NCBI RefSeq assembly: GCF_014648775.1
Contig: NZ_BMRT01000001.1
Span: 744,001-808,000 of the forward strand
Length of the DNA: 64,000 nt
From: Streptomyces abikoensis
GTDB taxonomy: Bacteria; Actinomycetota; Actinomycetes; Streptomycetales; Streptomycetaceae
Reading direction: 5' to 3'
In this document: one piece after another, positions 25,431 through 34,177 of the stretch
How the letters are laid out: every line of letters begins with the position of its first letter
Numbering within the stretch: position 1 is the stretch's first letter
Translations under genes and position numbers: made by a program
The notes under the pieces: generated by a model
The model's input: the letters and a program-made list of their open reading frames with translations, nothing else
The model's database searches: none
Told to the model about the DNA's origin: nothing

Positions 25431-27251
25431 TTGAACGTCGAGGGCGCCCCGATCCCGACGAACGCTTCCTCTCTCGCCGTACTCCGCCGGCTCGGCCCGT
25501 ATTTACGGCCGGTATGGCTCCCCATCACCGGGGCGGCCGCCGCCACATTCGGAGCCCTGCTCTGCGGGCTCGGCATTCCCCTGGTGGTGCAGCGCGTCAT
25601 CGACGGCCCGCTCGGCTCCGGCGACTTCGGCCGGCTGCCCTGGCTGATCGCCCTCGTCGCCGTGCTCGGCACGGCGGAGGCCGGCCTGTTGTGGGCCCGC
25701 CGCAAGCTCATCGCCCGCCCCACCGCGCTGGTGGAGTCCCGGATGCGGGCCGACCTCTTCGCCCATCTGCTGCGGCTTCCCGTCGCCTTCCACGACCGTT
25801 GGCAGACCGGCCAGTTGATGTCCCGCGCGGTCAACGACCTGGTGACCCTCCGCAAGTACCTGGCCTTCGCGGCGGTCTTCCTCGTCGTCAACTCCCTCAC
25901 CCTGGTGGTGGGGCTGGGCATCCTGTTCACCATCGCGCCCGAACTCGCCCTGGTCGGGCTGATCAGCGCGGCGCCGCTGCTGCTGATCACGTACTTCTAC
26001 GAGACGAGCTACAAGAAGGTCGCCCGGCGGGCGCAGGACCAGTCCGGGGACCTCACCACCATCGTCGAGGAGACGATGCTCGGCACCCGCGTCATCAGGG
26101 CGTTCGGGCGGTCCGCCGAGCGCACCCGGCAGTTCGTGGCCCAGGCCCGCCGGCTGCGGTCGACCGAGCTGCGCATCGTCCGCATCCTCGGGGGGCTGTC
26201 GACCGGCCTGCTCATCCTGCCCGAACTCGGCATCGCCGGTCAGCTCGCGGTGGGCGGCTGGGGCATCGCCGACGGCAGGCTGACACTGGGTCAGCTCGTC
26301 GCCGCGATCACCATCAGCACCTATCTCCGCTGGCCCACCGAGTGCATCGGCTGGGCGCTGTCGGAGACGAGCACGGCCGCCGCGGCCTGCGACCGCTACT
26401 GGGAGATCAGGGACTGCCCGCCGACGGTCACCGACCCCGCCCGGCCCGTCTCCCCGGCCCGCCCCGCGCGGGGCCGACTGCGTTTCGAGAACGTCCACTT
26501 CCAGTACCCGGACCAGCCGCGCCCGCTGCTGCGCGGCGTCGATCTGGAGGTGCGCCCCGGCGAGACGATGGCGCTCGTCGGCGCCACCGGATCCGGCAAG
26601 ACCACCCTGGCCGCCCTCGTCCCCCGGCTCGCGGACGTCACCGCGGGCCGCGTCACCGTCGACGGCGTGGACGTCCGGGACATGCCCCTGGCCGAGCTGC
26701 GGGCGATGATGGGCTGCGCGTTCGAGGACGCGCTGCTCTCCTCCGCCTCCGTGCGCGAGAACGTGGCCCTCGGTGTCCCCGCCGCCTCCGACGCGGACAT
26801 CCGCGCGTCGCTGCGGGTGGCCGGCGCCGAGGGGTTCGTCGACGCGCTCCGCCCCCACGGGCCGGGCACCCGGATCGGCGAGCGCGGCATGTCGCTGTCC
26901 GGCGGACAGCGGCAACGGCTCGCCCTCGCCCGCGCGGTGCTGCCCCGGCCCGCCCTGCTGGTGCTCGACGACCCGCTCTCCGCACTCGACCTCCACACCG
27001 AGGCGGAGGTGGAACGGGCACTGCGCGAGGTGCTGCGCGACGCCACCGCGCTCGTGGTGGCGCACCGGCCGAACACCGCGCGCATGGCCGACCGGGTCGC
27101 CGTCCTGGCCGACGGCCGCGTCCTGGCCGTCGGCACCCACCAGGAGCTCCTGGACTCCTGCCCCCACTACCGCACCCTGATGGCGACCCCAGGCCCGACG
27201 GAAACGGTGGGGGCCGCCCGGCACGCGGACGGAGAGGTGGTGACCCCGTGA
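25431..27251 (+). CDS. ABC exporter half-transporter with degenerate ATP site
   Basis: This is a 606-residue type IV ABC exporter subunit: an N-terminal domain with six transmembrane helices (about 20-310) and a nucleotide-binding domain with Walker A GATGSGKTT, signature LSGGQRQR and Walker B LLVLDDPLSALD. The catalytic Glu after Walker B is Asp, the pattern of the non-hydrolytic site in heterodimeric exporters. The TTG start at 25431 follows GAGG by 8 nt; GTG 25422 is the alternative. A TTA codon at 25503-25505 (codon 25) suggests bldA control. It overlaps the next subunit by GTGA. The probable cargo is the cluster product. Confidence 0.87.
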   Translation: MNVEGAPIPTNASSLAVLRRLGPYLRPVWLPITGAAAATFGALLCGLGIPLVVQRVIDGPLGSGDFGRLPWLIALVAVLGTAEAGLLWARRKLIARPTALVESRMRADLFAHLLRLPVAFHDRWQTGQLMSRAVNDLVTLRKYLAFAAVFLVVNSLTLVVGLGILFTIAPELALVGLISAAPLLLITYFYETSYKKVARRAQDQSGDLTTIVEETMLGTRVIRAFGRSAERTRQFVAQARRLRSTELRIVRILGGLSTGLLILPELGIAGQLAVGGWGIADGRLTLGQLVAAITISTYLRWPTECIGWALSETSTAAAACDRYWEIRDCPPTVTDPARPVSPARPARGRLRFENVHFQYPDQPRPLLRGVDLEVRPGETMALVGATGSGKTTLAALVPRLADVTAGRVTVDGVDVRDMPLAELRAMMGCAFEDALLSSASVRENVALGVPAASDADIRASLRVAGAEGFVDALRPHGPGTRIGERGMSLSGGQRQRLALARAVLPRPALLVLDDPLSALDLHTEAEVERALREVLRDATALVVAHRPNTARMADRVAVLADGRVLAVGTHQELLDSCPHYRTLMATPGPTETVGAARHADGEVVTP

Positions 27252-29113
27252 GCGACACCACGTACGCCAAGCCGGACGAGCAGGCCCCGGACGTCACCGG
27301 CGCCCTCTCCGCCGAGGACGCCCCCGTCCTCGACAAGGCCACCCAGGCGCGCGTCCACGCCCGTTCGCGGAAGCTGCTCGGCTCGCTGCTGCGCCCCTGG
27401 CTGCGCCGGTCCCTGCTGGCGCTGGCCGCCCTCGTGGCCGAGAACCTCGGCCAGCTGGCCGGGCCGCTGCTGATCGCCCGGGCCATCGACGTCGGGGTGC
27501 CGGGGGCCGTCGCGGGGCGGCCCGGCGCGCTCGTGTGGTGCGTGGCGGGCTTCACCGCGTGCGCCCTCATCGCCGCCGGGGCGCGCTACGGCTTCTTCCG
27601 GCTGAGCGGCAGCGTCGGCCAGGCCGTCCTGCTCGACCTGCGCACCCGCATCTTCGAGCACGCGCAGCGGCTGCCGGTGGCCTTCCACGACGCCTACACC
27701 TCCGGCCGCGTCGTCTCCCGGCTCACCTCGGACGTCGACGCGGTGCGCGACCTGGTGGAGACGAGCCTGGACGGCCTGCTGACCTCGCTGCTGTCGGTGG
27801 GCGGCATCGCCGTCCTGCTGCTGTGGCTGGACCTGCCGCTGGCCCTGGTGGTCCTCGGGACGTCCGTCCCCCTCGTCCTGATGACCCGCTGGTTCCGCGA
27901 GCGGTCGCGGCAGGCGTACCGCAGGGCCCGCAACACCGTCGCGGAGATCCTCGTGGAGCTGGGCGAGACGCTGGGCGGCATCAGGGCCGTCCAGGCGTTC
28001 CGCGCCGAAGCCCGCGCGGCCGACCGGATGAACCGGCTCAACGACGACTTCCGCGACGCCCACACCGATGCCCTCCATGTGGTGGCCCGGTACACGGCGG
28101 GCGTCCGGCTGGTGGGCAACGTCTGCCTGGCGCTGGTGCTCGCGATCGGCAGCTGGCGGGTGGCGAACGACACCCTCCAGCTCGGCGTGCTGACCGCGTT
28201 CGTCCTCTACCTCCGCAAGTTCTACGACCCGCTGGACGAACTCGCGACGTTCACCAACAAGTACGCGGCGGCCGCCGCGGCCCTGGAGAAGATCTCCGGC
28301 TTCCTGGCCGTGCGGTCCTCCGTGCCCGAACCGGCCGCCCCCGCCGTCCTCGACGCCGACCGCCCGGGCCGCGGCCGACTCCGGCTCCGGGCCGTGGAGT
28401 TCCGCTACACCCCGACGGGCCGGCTCGTCCTCCCCCGCCTGGACCTGACCGTCCCCGCCGGGCAGACCGTCGCCCTCGTCGGGGAGACGGGTGCCGGGAA
28501 GTCCACCCTGGCCAAGCTCCTCGCCCGGTTCTACGACCCGACGGCCGGCGCGGTGCTGCTGGACGGGGTGGACCTGCGGGACCTCGCCGAGGGCGACCTG
28601 CGCCGCGAGGTGACGCTGCTGACCCAGGAGAACTTCCTGTTCAGCGGCACGGTCGCGGAGAACGTCGCGCTGGCCCGGCCCGACGCGACCGACGCCGACA
28701 TCCGCGCGGCGGCGGCCGCGGTCGGCGCCCACGCCTTCATCGAGGCGCTGCCGGACGGCTACGACACGGACGTCAGCAAGCGCGGCAGCCGGCTGTCGTC
28801 GGGCCAGCGCCAGATGGTGGCCCTCACCCGCGCCTTCCTGGCCGACCCCACCGTGCTGCTGCTGGACGAGGCCACGTCCAGCCTGGACATCCCCACCGAA
28901 CGCGCCGTGCAGGCCGCCATGGCCAAGGTGCTCGCCGACCGCACGGCCCTCATCATCGCCCACCGGCTGTCGACGGTCCTGGCCGCCGACCGCGTCCTCG
29001 TCATGGACGCCGGCCGCATCGTGGAGGACGGGCCGCCCGCGCGGCTCATCGACGCGTCGGGGCCGTTCAGCCGGATGTACCGCACGTGGATCGCGGCGGT
29101 GGGCGAGGACTGA
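27248..29113 (+). CDS. ABC exporter half-transporter with canonical ATP site
   Basis: This 621-residue partner of the preceding subunit has a leading cytoplasmic segment, six transmembrane helices (about 50-330), then Walker A GETGAGKST, Q-loop LLTQENFLFSG, signature LSSGQRQM (altered from LSGGQ) and Walker B LLLDEATSSLD with a normal catalytic Glu, and the H-loop IIAHRLSTV. Complementary asymmetry with the first subunit (one degenerate Walker B, one altered signature) fits an obligate heterodimer. The start is GTG inside the upstream stop. Confidence 0.9.
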   Translation: MSDTTYAKPDEQAPDVTGALSAEDAPVLDKATQARVHARSRKLLGSLLRPWLRRSLLALAALVAENLGQLAGPLLIARAIDVGVPGAVAGRPGALVWCVAGFTACALIAAGARYGFFRLSGSVGQAVLLDLRTRIFEHAQRLPVAFHDAYTSGRVVSRLTSDVDAVRDLVETSLDGLLTSLLSVGGIAVLLLWLDLPLALVVLGTSVPLVLMTRWFRERSRQAYRRARNTVAEILVELGETLGGIRAVQAFRAEARAADRMNRLNDDFRDAHTDALHVVARYTAGVRLVGNVCLALVLAIGSWRVANDTLQLGVLTAFVLYLRKFYDPLDELATFTNKYAAAAAALEKISGFLAVRSSVPEPAAPAVLDADRPGRGRLRLRAVEFRYTPTGRLVLPRLDLTVPAGQTVALVGETGAGKSTLAKLLARFYDPTAGAVLLDGVDLRDLAEGDLRREVTLLTQENFLFSGTVAENVALARPDATDADIRAAAAAVGAHAFIEALPDGYDTDVSKRGSRLSSGQRQMVALTRAFLADPTVLLLDEATSSLDIPTERAVQAAMAKVLADRTALIIAHRLSTVLAADRVLVMDAGRIVEDGPPARLIDASGPFSRMYRTWIAAVGED

Positions 29114-29120
29114 CGCTGCG

Positions 29121-29151
29121 GGCATGCCGGGCATACGATGCCCGGCATGCC
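29121..29151. repeat. Inverted repeat over the start codon of the kinase gene
   Basis: GGCATGCCGGGCAT-ACG-ATGCCCGGCATGCC has perfect 14-bp arms and a 3-base centre. It begins 8 bp after the exporter stop and includes the ATG of the next gene within the right arm. It could be a terminator for the exporter operon, an operator, or an RNA hairpin that hides the start codon. Confidence 0.85.
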
Positions 29152-29650
29152 GACGCTCCACCTCCTGACCGGCGCCCCGGGCGCCGGGAAGTCCACGCTG
29201 ATCGCGCACCTGACGGCGTATCCGCTGATCGCCGTCGACTTCGACGAGCTGATCGAGCCCATCGGCGAGCTGCTGGGCGTGGACGTCAGGTCCTCGGCGG
29301 CGAGCCGGGTGTGGCCCGGCTACAACAAGCTGTGGGTGGAGATCGTCGCCCTGCTGCTGCGCGGCGACCGGCCCGTGCTGGTCATGTGCCCGCTGGCCCC
29401 GGACGAATGGCGGCGCGCGGCGTCGGCCGCCTCGGCGGCCGTGCCGGAGGCCGCCGCCTGGGCGCGGCTCGACTGCTCCGACGCCGACCGGCGCGCGCGC
29501 CTCGCCGCGCGCGGCTGGGACGACGGCCGGATCGAGGACGCGGTCGAGGACGCGGCCGAACTCCGCCGCGCCGTCGACCGGGAGTTCACGACCAGCGGCC
29601 GCTCGGCCGCGGAGACGGCGGCGGAACTCGCGGAGTGGGTCGGCTGCTGA
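29138..29650 (+). CDS. Small P-loop kinase-like protein (AAA_33 type)
   Basis: This 170-residue protein has Walker A TGAPGAGKSTL at the N-terminus, IAVDFDEL after the first helix, and an Arg-rich lid (RRARLAARGWDDGRIEDA). The size and lay-out match small zeta-toxin- or chloramphenicol-phosphotransferase-like kinases whose substrates are mostly unknown. The ATG at 29138 or 29147 may be used; the latter gives MPTLHLLTG, the usual family start. It lies directly after the exporter, and a large hairpin covers its start. It could be an additional resistance kinase, but that is inference. Confidence 0.7.
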   Translation: MPGMPTLHLLTGAPGAGKSTLIAHLTAYPLIAVDFDELIEPIGELLGVDVRSSAASRVWPGYNKLWVEIVALLLRGDRPVLVMCPLAPDEWRRAASAASAAVPEAAAWARLDCSDADRRARLAARGWDDGRIEDAVEDAAELRRAVDREFTTSGRSAAETAAELAEWVGC

Positions 29651-29700
29651 GCGCCCCAAAGGGGCGCGGGGAACTGCGCGACCAGCCACGACGCACCCGC
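29651..29700 (+). terminator. Terminator of the common Streptomyces repeat type
   Basis: GCGCCCC-AAA-GGGGCGC (29651-29667) starts right after the kinase stop and is followed by GGGGAACTGCGCGACCAGCC. This hairpin plus tail recurs after many genes in Streptomyces genomes. Confidence 0.8.
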
Positions 29701-29722
29701 AGACGATGTCACGCGGACCCCG

Positions 29723-30937
29723 TCAGCTCCTCGTCAGCCCCTCGATCACCTTGAGGGCCTGCCCGGCTCCGTCCTCGGTAGCCATGTGCCGCGCAGCCGA
29801 CGCGGCGGCCCGCGCATACGCCCCCTCATTCACGACCCGGTCGAGCGCGTCAGCGAGCCGCTCGGCAGTGAGCGAGGGGAAGGGGATCGGCCCCGTGGCG
29901 GCCCCGAGGGCGGCGAGCCGTCCGGCCCAGAACGGCTGGTCGCCGGTGACGGGCACGGTGACCGCCGGGACCCCGGCGCGCAGCGCGGCCGCCGAGGTGC
30001 CGGCCCCGGCGTGGTGGACCACGGCGGCCAGCCGTGGGAACAGCGGGGCGTGCGGTACGTCCCCGATGGTCAGGACGTCGTCGCCGTCGGCCGCGAGGCC
30101 GGCGCTGCCGGACTGGAGGATGCCGCGCAGCCCGGCGCGGCGCAGGGCGCGCACGGCGATCTCGCTGAGCCGTTCCCCGTCCCCGCTCGCCATGGACCCG
30201 AAGCCGATGAGGACGGGCCGGGGTCCGGCGTCGAGGAAGTCCTCCAGCTCGGTGGGCAGCGGTTCGGCGGGCTCGTGATGGGGCCACCAGGTCCCCACGA
30301 CCTTCAACCCGGGCCGCCAGTCGGCGGGGCGTGGCACCAGCGCCGTGCTGAAGCCGTGGAGGACGGGCCAGTCGGCCTGTTCCTGCCGACGGCGCATGGC
30401 GGAGGGGGACAGGGGCGGCAGCTGAAGCCGGTCGCGCAGTTCGCCGGCCGCCTGCTCGTAGAGGCGGTCGACCATGCGGAGGGCGAAGCGTCCGGCGGCG
30501 CGGTTGGCGAGGCGGCCCAGTGAGCGGGTGCCGGTGACGGCGGGCGGGAAGTCGCCGGTCGGCGCGGTGGGCTGGAGGTACACGCCGAGGCTCGGGATGC
30601 CGGTGGCCTCGGTGAGGTGCCAGCCGAGCGGGGCCGTGGTGGCCGAGAGCAGCAGCAGGTCCGTGTCGTCGCCCACCGCGTCGGCGAACCCCCGGCCCAG
30701 TTCGGTGACGAACCCGGCGGCCGTGCGCATGAGCTCGCGCCTGCCGGTACCGGCGCCGCGCCCCCGCGTGTCGGCGGGAAGGCCGCGGAATTCCAGCCCG
30801 GCGGCGCGTACGAGGTGGGCGTGGGCGTCCGTGGCGGCCAGCGTGACGTCGTGCCCGGCGCGGCGCAGCTCGGCGCCCAGGCCGGTGTAGGGGGCGACGT
30901 CGCCGCGCGATCCGGCCGCGGCGATCAGGATCCTCAT
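29723..30937 (-). CDS. Macrolide-type (MGT/UGT family 1) glycosyltransferase
   Basis: This is a 404-residue GT-B enzyme. The N-terminus is MRILIAAAGSRGDVAPYTGLG, typical of family 1. The C-terminal donor domain has LIGFGSMASGD, IGDVPHAPLFPRLAAVVHHAG, AGTSAAALRAGVPAVTVP and GDQPFWAGRLAALG. Such enzymes attach a sugar to antibiotics or lipids. It overlaps the TipA-like regulator gene (ATGA), and this pairing suggests drug-inducible inactivation by glycosylation. It is probably outside the hygromycin cluster, because its acceptor class is hydrophobic. Confidence 0.87.
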   Translation of the reverse strand: MRILIAAAGSRGDVAPYTGLGAELRRAGHDVTLAATDAHAHLVRAAGLEFRGLPADTRGRGAGTGRRELMRTAAGFVTELGRGFADAVGDDTDLLLLSATTAPLGWHLTEATGIPSLGVYLQPTAPTGDFPPAVTGTRSLGRLANRAAGRFALRMVDRLYEQAAGELRDRLQLPPLSPSAMRRRQEQADWPVLHGFSTALVPRPADWRPGLKVVGTWWPHHEPAEPLPTELEDFLDAGPRPVLIGFGSMASGDGERLSEIAVRALRRAGLRGILQSGSAGLAADGDDVLTIGDVPHAPLFPRLAAVVHHAGAGTSAAALRAGVPAVTVPVTGDQPFWAGRLAALGAATGPIPFPSLTAERLADALDRVVNEGAYARAAASAARHMATEDGAGQALKVIEGLTRS

Positions 30938-31740
30938 CGGTGCTCCTCGGGGAGGGAGTGGGTACGGCCGCCGTCGTGACGGGCGGCGTTGGCGTGGACC
31001 GCCCTGCCCACGTAGGCGGCCAGCCCGGGGCGCTGCTGTGACGGCGGTACGACCAGGGCGAAGGCGCGCGGCTCGGCGACGAAGTCGTCCGCGATGCGCC
31101 GGTGCATGTCGACGGGGCAGGAGGTGAACCAGCGCGAGATGTGCAGCCGGTGCTCCTCGGCGAGGTCCATGGCCCGCTCGCCGTCGCTCGGCTCCCCCTC
31201 GTCGAAGGCCGCGAGCAGTTCCGCGCGCCAGGCGGCGGCCTCGCCCATGAGCCGCCGCCAGTCGTCCTTGGTGTGGGCTGCGGCGCGTGCCATCGCCTCG
31301 CGCCGGCCGTCCGAGTGGGCCCACTTCAGCTCCGCCTGTGTGGCGTAGCTCAGATCGAAGGTGATCTCGCCGAAGACCTCGAAGCGCTCCTCGGGGGTCA
31401 GGGCCACCCCGGTCTGCTGCACCTCGATGGCCCGCTCGGCCACCTCGGCCAGCCGTCGCAGCCTCTCGATCTCCTCCCCGAGCCGCCGCTGCCGGGCCCG
31501 CAACTGCTCCAGGGCGTTGGCCTGCGGGTCCTCGAGGATCGTGGCGATCTCGTCGAGGGAGAAGCCGAGCTCGCGGTAGAACAGGATCTGCTGGAGCCGG
31601 GCGAGGTCGGCGTCGCCGTAGAGCCGGTACCCGGCGGGGCTGCGCTCGCTGGGCGAGAGCAGCCCCGCCTTGTCGTAGTGGTGCAACGTCCGCACCGTCA
31701 CCCCGGCGAAAGCCGCGACCTGTCCCACGGAGTAACTCAT
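30934..31740 (-). CDS. MerR-family regulator with TipAS-like drug-binding domain
   Basis: This 268-residue protein has an N-terminal MerR winged helix (YSVGQVAAFAGVTVRTLHHYD, GYRLYGDADLARLQQILFYRELGFSL), a dimerisation coiled coil (about 80-125) and a C-terminal TipAS-like domain (about 130-255). That domain binds thiopeptide and other antibiotics in TipA and Mta-type activators, with ISRWFTSCPVDMHRRIADDFV as the typical part. It is the likely activator of its own operon, with the coupled glycosyltransferase downstream. Confidence 0.9.
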   Translation of the reverse strand: MSYSVGQVAAFAGVTVRTLHHYDKAGLLSPSERSPAGYRLYGDADLARLQQILFYRELGFSLDEIATILEDPQANALEQLRARQRRLGEEIERLRRLAEVAERAIEVQQTGVALTPEERFEVFGEITFDLSYATQAELKWAHSDGRREAMARAAAHTKDDWRRLMGEAAAWRAELLAAFDEGEPSDGERAMDLAEEHRLHISRWFTSCPVDMHRRIADDFVAEPRAFALVVPPSQQRPGLAAYVGRAVHANAARHDGGRTHSLPEEHR

Positions 31741-31764
31741 CCACCTGCCCTTTCGTCGGCGTAC

Positions 31765-31795
31765 AGCCTCGGGCCTGACGTAGGGGGAGGGTCAA
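31765..31795 (-). promoter_or_regulatory. Putative MerR-type promoter/operator
   Basis: Read leftward, a TTGACC -35 box (31795-31790) is followed by a long spacer carrying an imperfect CCTC/GAGG dyad. This is the lay-out of MerR-activated promoters, where the regulator binds between over-spaced hexamers. It lies directly upstream of the TipA-like gene, so autoactivation is likely. Confidence 0.45.
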
Positions 31796-31835
31796 CTCGG
31801 GTGGGTGGTGCCCTGGGACGGCCGGTGCTCGCGGG

Positions 31836-32354
31836 TCAGTACAGGGCGTCGCCCATCGGGGAGTCCTCGCCGACGACGTAGGCGCGGATCGCCGCCAGGT
31901 ACGCGGCGCGGGTGATCCGCCCGTCGCCGTCGGTGTCGAGCGCGTCGAACGCGGCCTCGGCGTTGCCGGGCGGGTTGTTGAGCGTGGTGCGCAGGGTGGT
32001 GAACCCGGGCCGGTCCAGGGCGCCGTCCCCGTCGGCGTCGACGAGGTCGAACAGCGATCCGAGGGCGTACTGGCAGACGTTGTCGAACTTGTCGCCGTCC
32101 ACCCACGCGTCGTATTCGTCGAAGGTCAGCCGGCCGTCCGCGTCGGCGTCCATCACCTCCCAGGCCTTGTGCCCCTTCGCGCGGGCGGTGACGACGAGCG
32201 GGTCGTCCTCCGGGCGCCCCGTCGCCTCGACCACCCGGTCGATGCGGGAGAGGTAGTCGTGCGCCGAGATGACGCCGTCCCCGTCCGCGTCCATCATGGC
32301 GAAGACGCGCCACGTGGGGGTGGGGGCGGCGGCTGTGGTGGTCGTACGGTCCAA
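31836..32354 (-). CDS. EF-hand calcium-binding protein (calerythrin type)
   Basis: This 172-residue protein has four EF-hand loops: DADGDGVISAHD (starting at residue 22), DADADGRLTFDE (about 70), DADGDGALDRPG (about 106) and DTDGDGRITRAA (about 141). This is the arrangement of bacterial calerythrins and sarcoplasmic calcium-binding proteins, which are cytosolic calcium buffers or sensors. The TTG start is supported by AGGAGG 9 nt upstream. The open frame continues beyond but lacks a ribosome site. It is divergent from the MFS exporter. Confidence 0.88.
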   Translation of the reverse strand: MDRTTTTAAAPTPTWRVFAMMDADGDGVISAHDYLSRIDRVVEATGRPEDDPLVVTARAKGHKAWEVMDADADGRLTFDEYDAWVDGDKFDNVCQYALGSLFDLVDADGDGALDRPGFTTLRTTLNNPPGNAEAAFDALDTDGDGRITRAAYLAAIRAYVVGEDSPMGDALY

Positions 32355-32512
32355 CGCGGTTTTCCTCCTGCTCGCTGCGGAGCGACGAGGGTTCGTCCCG
32401 CCCTGCATACCCAGCGGACCGCGTGTCCCATGCGGCCGCGGCCGGGCTCGTTTTCCCGCCAACCGTCGCCGTGTCGGACTCGCTTCCCGATCTTCTGGGA
32501 AAGATCCTTTCC

Positions 32513-34057
32513 ATGTCCGAATTCCCCCGCGCCGATGACGTGGTCCTGTCCGCCTCCCCCGCGCCGCAGCCCTACAGGTGGCGCTGGGCGGCGCTGTGGG
32601 TGATCCTCGCCGGAGAGGCGATGGACATGCTCGACTCGCTGGTGGCCACCATCGCGGCGCCGTCGGTCCGGGCCGAGCTGGGCGGCGGGGCCGGCGTCAC
32701 CCAGTGGCTGGCGGCCGCCTACGCGCTCGCCATGGCGGTCGGGCTGATCACGGGCGGGCGGCTGGGGGACGTCGTGGGGCGTCGCCGGACGTTCCTGATC
32801 GGCACGGCGGGATTCACCGGCGCCTCGCTGCTGTGCGCGGTGGCCGTGTCGCCGGGGTTCCTGGTCGGGGCGCGCGGGCTCCAGGGGCTGTTCGGGGCGG
32901 TGATGATCCCGCAGGGGCTCGGCATGATCAAGGAGATGTTCCACGGCCGGGAGCTGGGCAAGGCGCTGGGGATGTACGGGCCGGTGATGGGGCTGTCCTA
33001 TGTGGGCGGCCCGGTACTGGCGGGCTGGCTGGTGGGCGCCGACTGGTTCGGGGCCGGCTGGCGCATGGTCTTCCTGGTCAACCTGCCGCTCGGGGGGCTG
33101 GCGTTCCTCGGCGGGTGGCGGTTCCTGCCCGCGACGGGCCCCACGGCGCGGACCAGGCTGGATCTGGTGGGTGCCGCGCTGGCCTCGGCCGCCGCGCTGG
33201 CGGTCGTCTTCCCGCTGGTCCAGGGGCGCGAACTGGGGTGGCCGACGTGGGCGTTCGTGTCGATGGCGGCCGGAGTGGCCCTGTTCGGGGCTTTCGGCTG
33301 GTACGAGGACCGGGTGTCACGCGGTGGCGGTGACCCGTTGGTGGTGCCGGGGCTGTTCCGCAAGAGGGCCTTCTCGGGCGGTCTGGTGACCGGCGCGGCG
33401 CTGTTCGCCGCGGTGGCGGGGTTCTCGCTGGCGCTCAGCCTCTACTTCCAGTCGGGGTTGGGTGCTTCGCCGCTGCAGGCGGGGCTGGCCGTGCTGCCCT
33501 GGTCCGCCGGTACGGTCATCGGTTTCGTGGTGGTGCAGGTGCTGGACAGCGCGGGGTTGCTGAGCCGATACGGGCGCGCGCTGGTGCGGACCGGCGTCGT
33601 GGTGATGGCGCTGGGTGCCGGGGCGTTCGCCTGCGCGCTGCGCTGGGCGGGCGCGCACGTCACGGTGTGGCAGGGCGCGCCCGCGCTGGCGGTCGTGGGG
33701 CTGGGGTTGGGGCTGGTGATGGGCCCGTTCTTCGAGACGGTGCTGGGCACCGTGGAGCCGCACGAGACGGGTTCGGCCGCCGGGACGCTGACGGCGGTGC
33801 AGCAGTTCGGCAGCGCGCTGGGCAGCGCGGTGCTGGGCACGGTCTTCTTCTCCGCGCTCGCCGGCCGGACCGCGGACGCGACGGGGGCGGACGCCTCCGG
33901 GACGGCGGCCCGCCTCGACTGGTCACGGGCCATGGAGATCACTCTGGGCGCGGAAGCCGGGCTGCTCGCGATCACGCTCGTCGCGTCGTTCCTCCTCCCC
34001 GCTGAACCGGGCGTAACCCCAACCGGTCGGCTGACCGGAAATGATGTTGGTGATTGA
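32513..34057 (+). CDS. MFS multidrug exporter, DHA2 (14-helix) family
   Basis: This is a 514-residue membrane transporter of the EmrB/QacA group. After a 25-residue cytoplasmic start come about 14 hydrophobic helices with GEAMDMLDSLVATIAAPSV (motif D1-like, with helix 1), GGRLGDVVGRRRTF (motif A) and helix 5 with LGMYGPVMGLSYVGGPVLAG (motif C). It exports drugs by proton antiport. The ATG at 32513 is preferred; the frame is open upstream to 32423 but reads into the divergent promoter. A drug cannot be assigned. It may serve the adjacent NRPS-like locus. Confidence 0.87.
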   Translation: MSEFPRADDVVLSASPAPQPYRWRWAALWVILAGEAMDMLDSLVATIAAPSVRAELGGGAGVTQWLAAAYALAMAVGLITGGRLGDVVGRRRTFLIGTAGFTGASLLCAVAVSPGFLVGARGLQGLFGAVMIPQGLGMIKEMFHGRELGKALGMYGPVMGLSYVGGPVLAGWLVGADWFGAGWRMVFLVNLPLGGLAFLGGWRFLPATGPTARTRLDLVGAALASAAALAVVFPLVQGRELGWPTWAFVSMAAGVALFGAFGWYEDRVSRGGGDPLVVPGLFRKRAFSGGLVTGAALFAAVAGFSLALSLYFQSGLGASPLQAGLAVLPWSAGTVIGFVVVQVLDSAGLLSRYGRALVRTGVVVMALGAGAFACALRWAGAHVTVWQGAPALAVVGLGLGLVMGPFFETVLGTVEPHETGSAAGTLTAVQQFGSALGSAVLGTVFFSALAGRTADATGADASGTAARLDWSRAMEITLGAEAGLLAITLVASFLLPAEPGVTPTGRLTGNDVGD

Positions 34058-34082
34058 CAGACGGAAGAGAACCGTCCAGTCT
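34054..34082 (+). promoter_or_regulatory. Putative promoter of the second biosynthetic locus
   Basis: A consensus TTGACA (34054-34059) overlaps the MFS stop codon and is followed after 17 bp by CAGTCT. The spacer holds the dyad GACGG-aagagaa-CCGTC, which could bind a regulator. It lies about 100 bp before the PPOX-family gene, in the 120-bp gap. Confidence 0.4.
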
Positions 34083-34177
34083 CGTTCAGCCGAACAGCCA
34101 GCCATAGCCTGACTATTGGCGTTAAGTCCCGCAAAACCTCTTGATTACGGTCGATTTACGACACAGGGAGCCGTTTC

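Noticed and set aside
29723..30937. Family 1 glycosyltransferase as a member of the hygromycin cluster
   Set aside because: It is beyond two terminator-like hairpins, coupled to a TipA-like regulator, and belongs to a family that acts on macrolide-type acceptors. The cluster already has two transferases.
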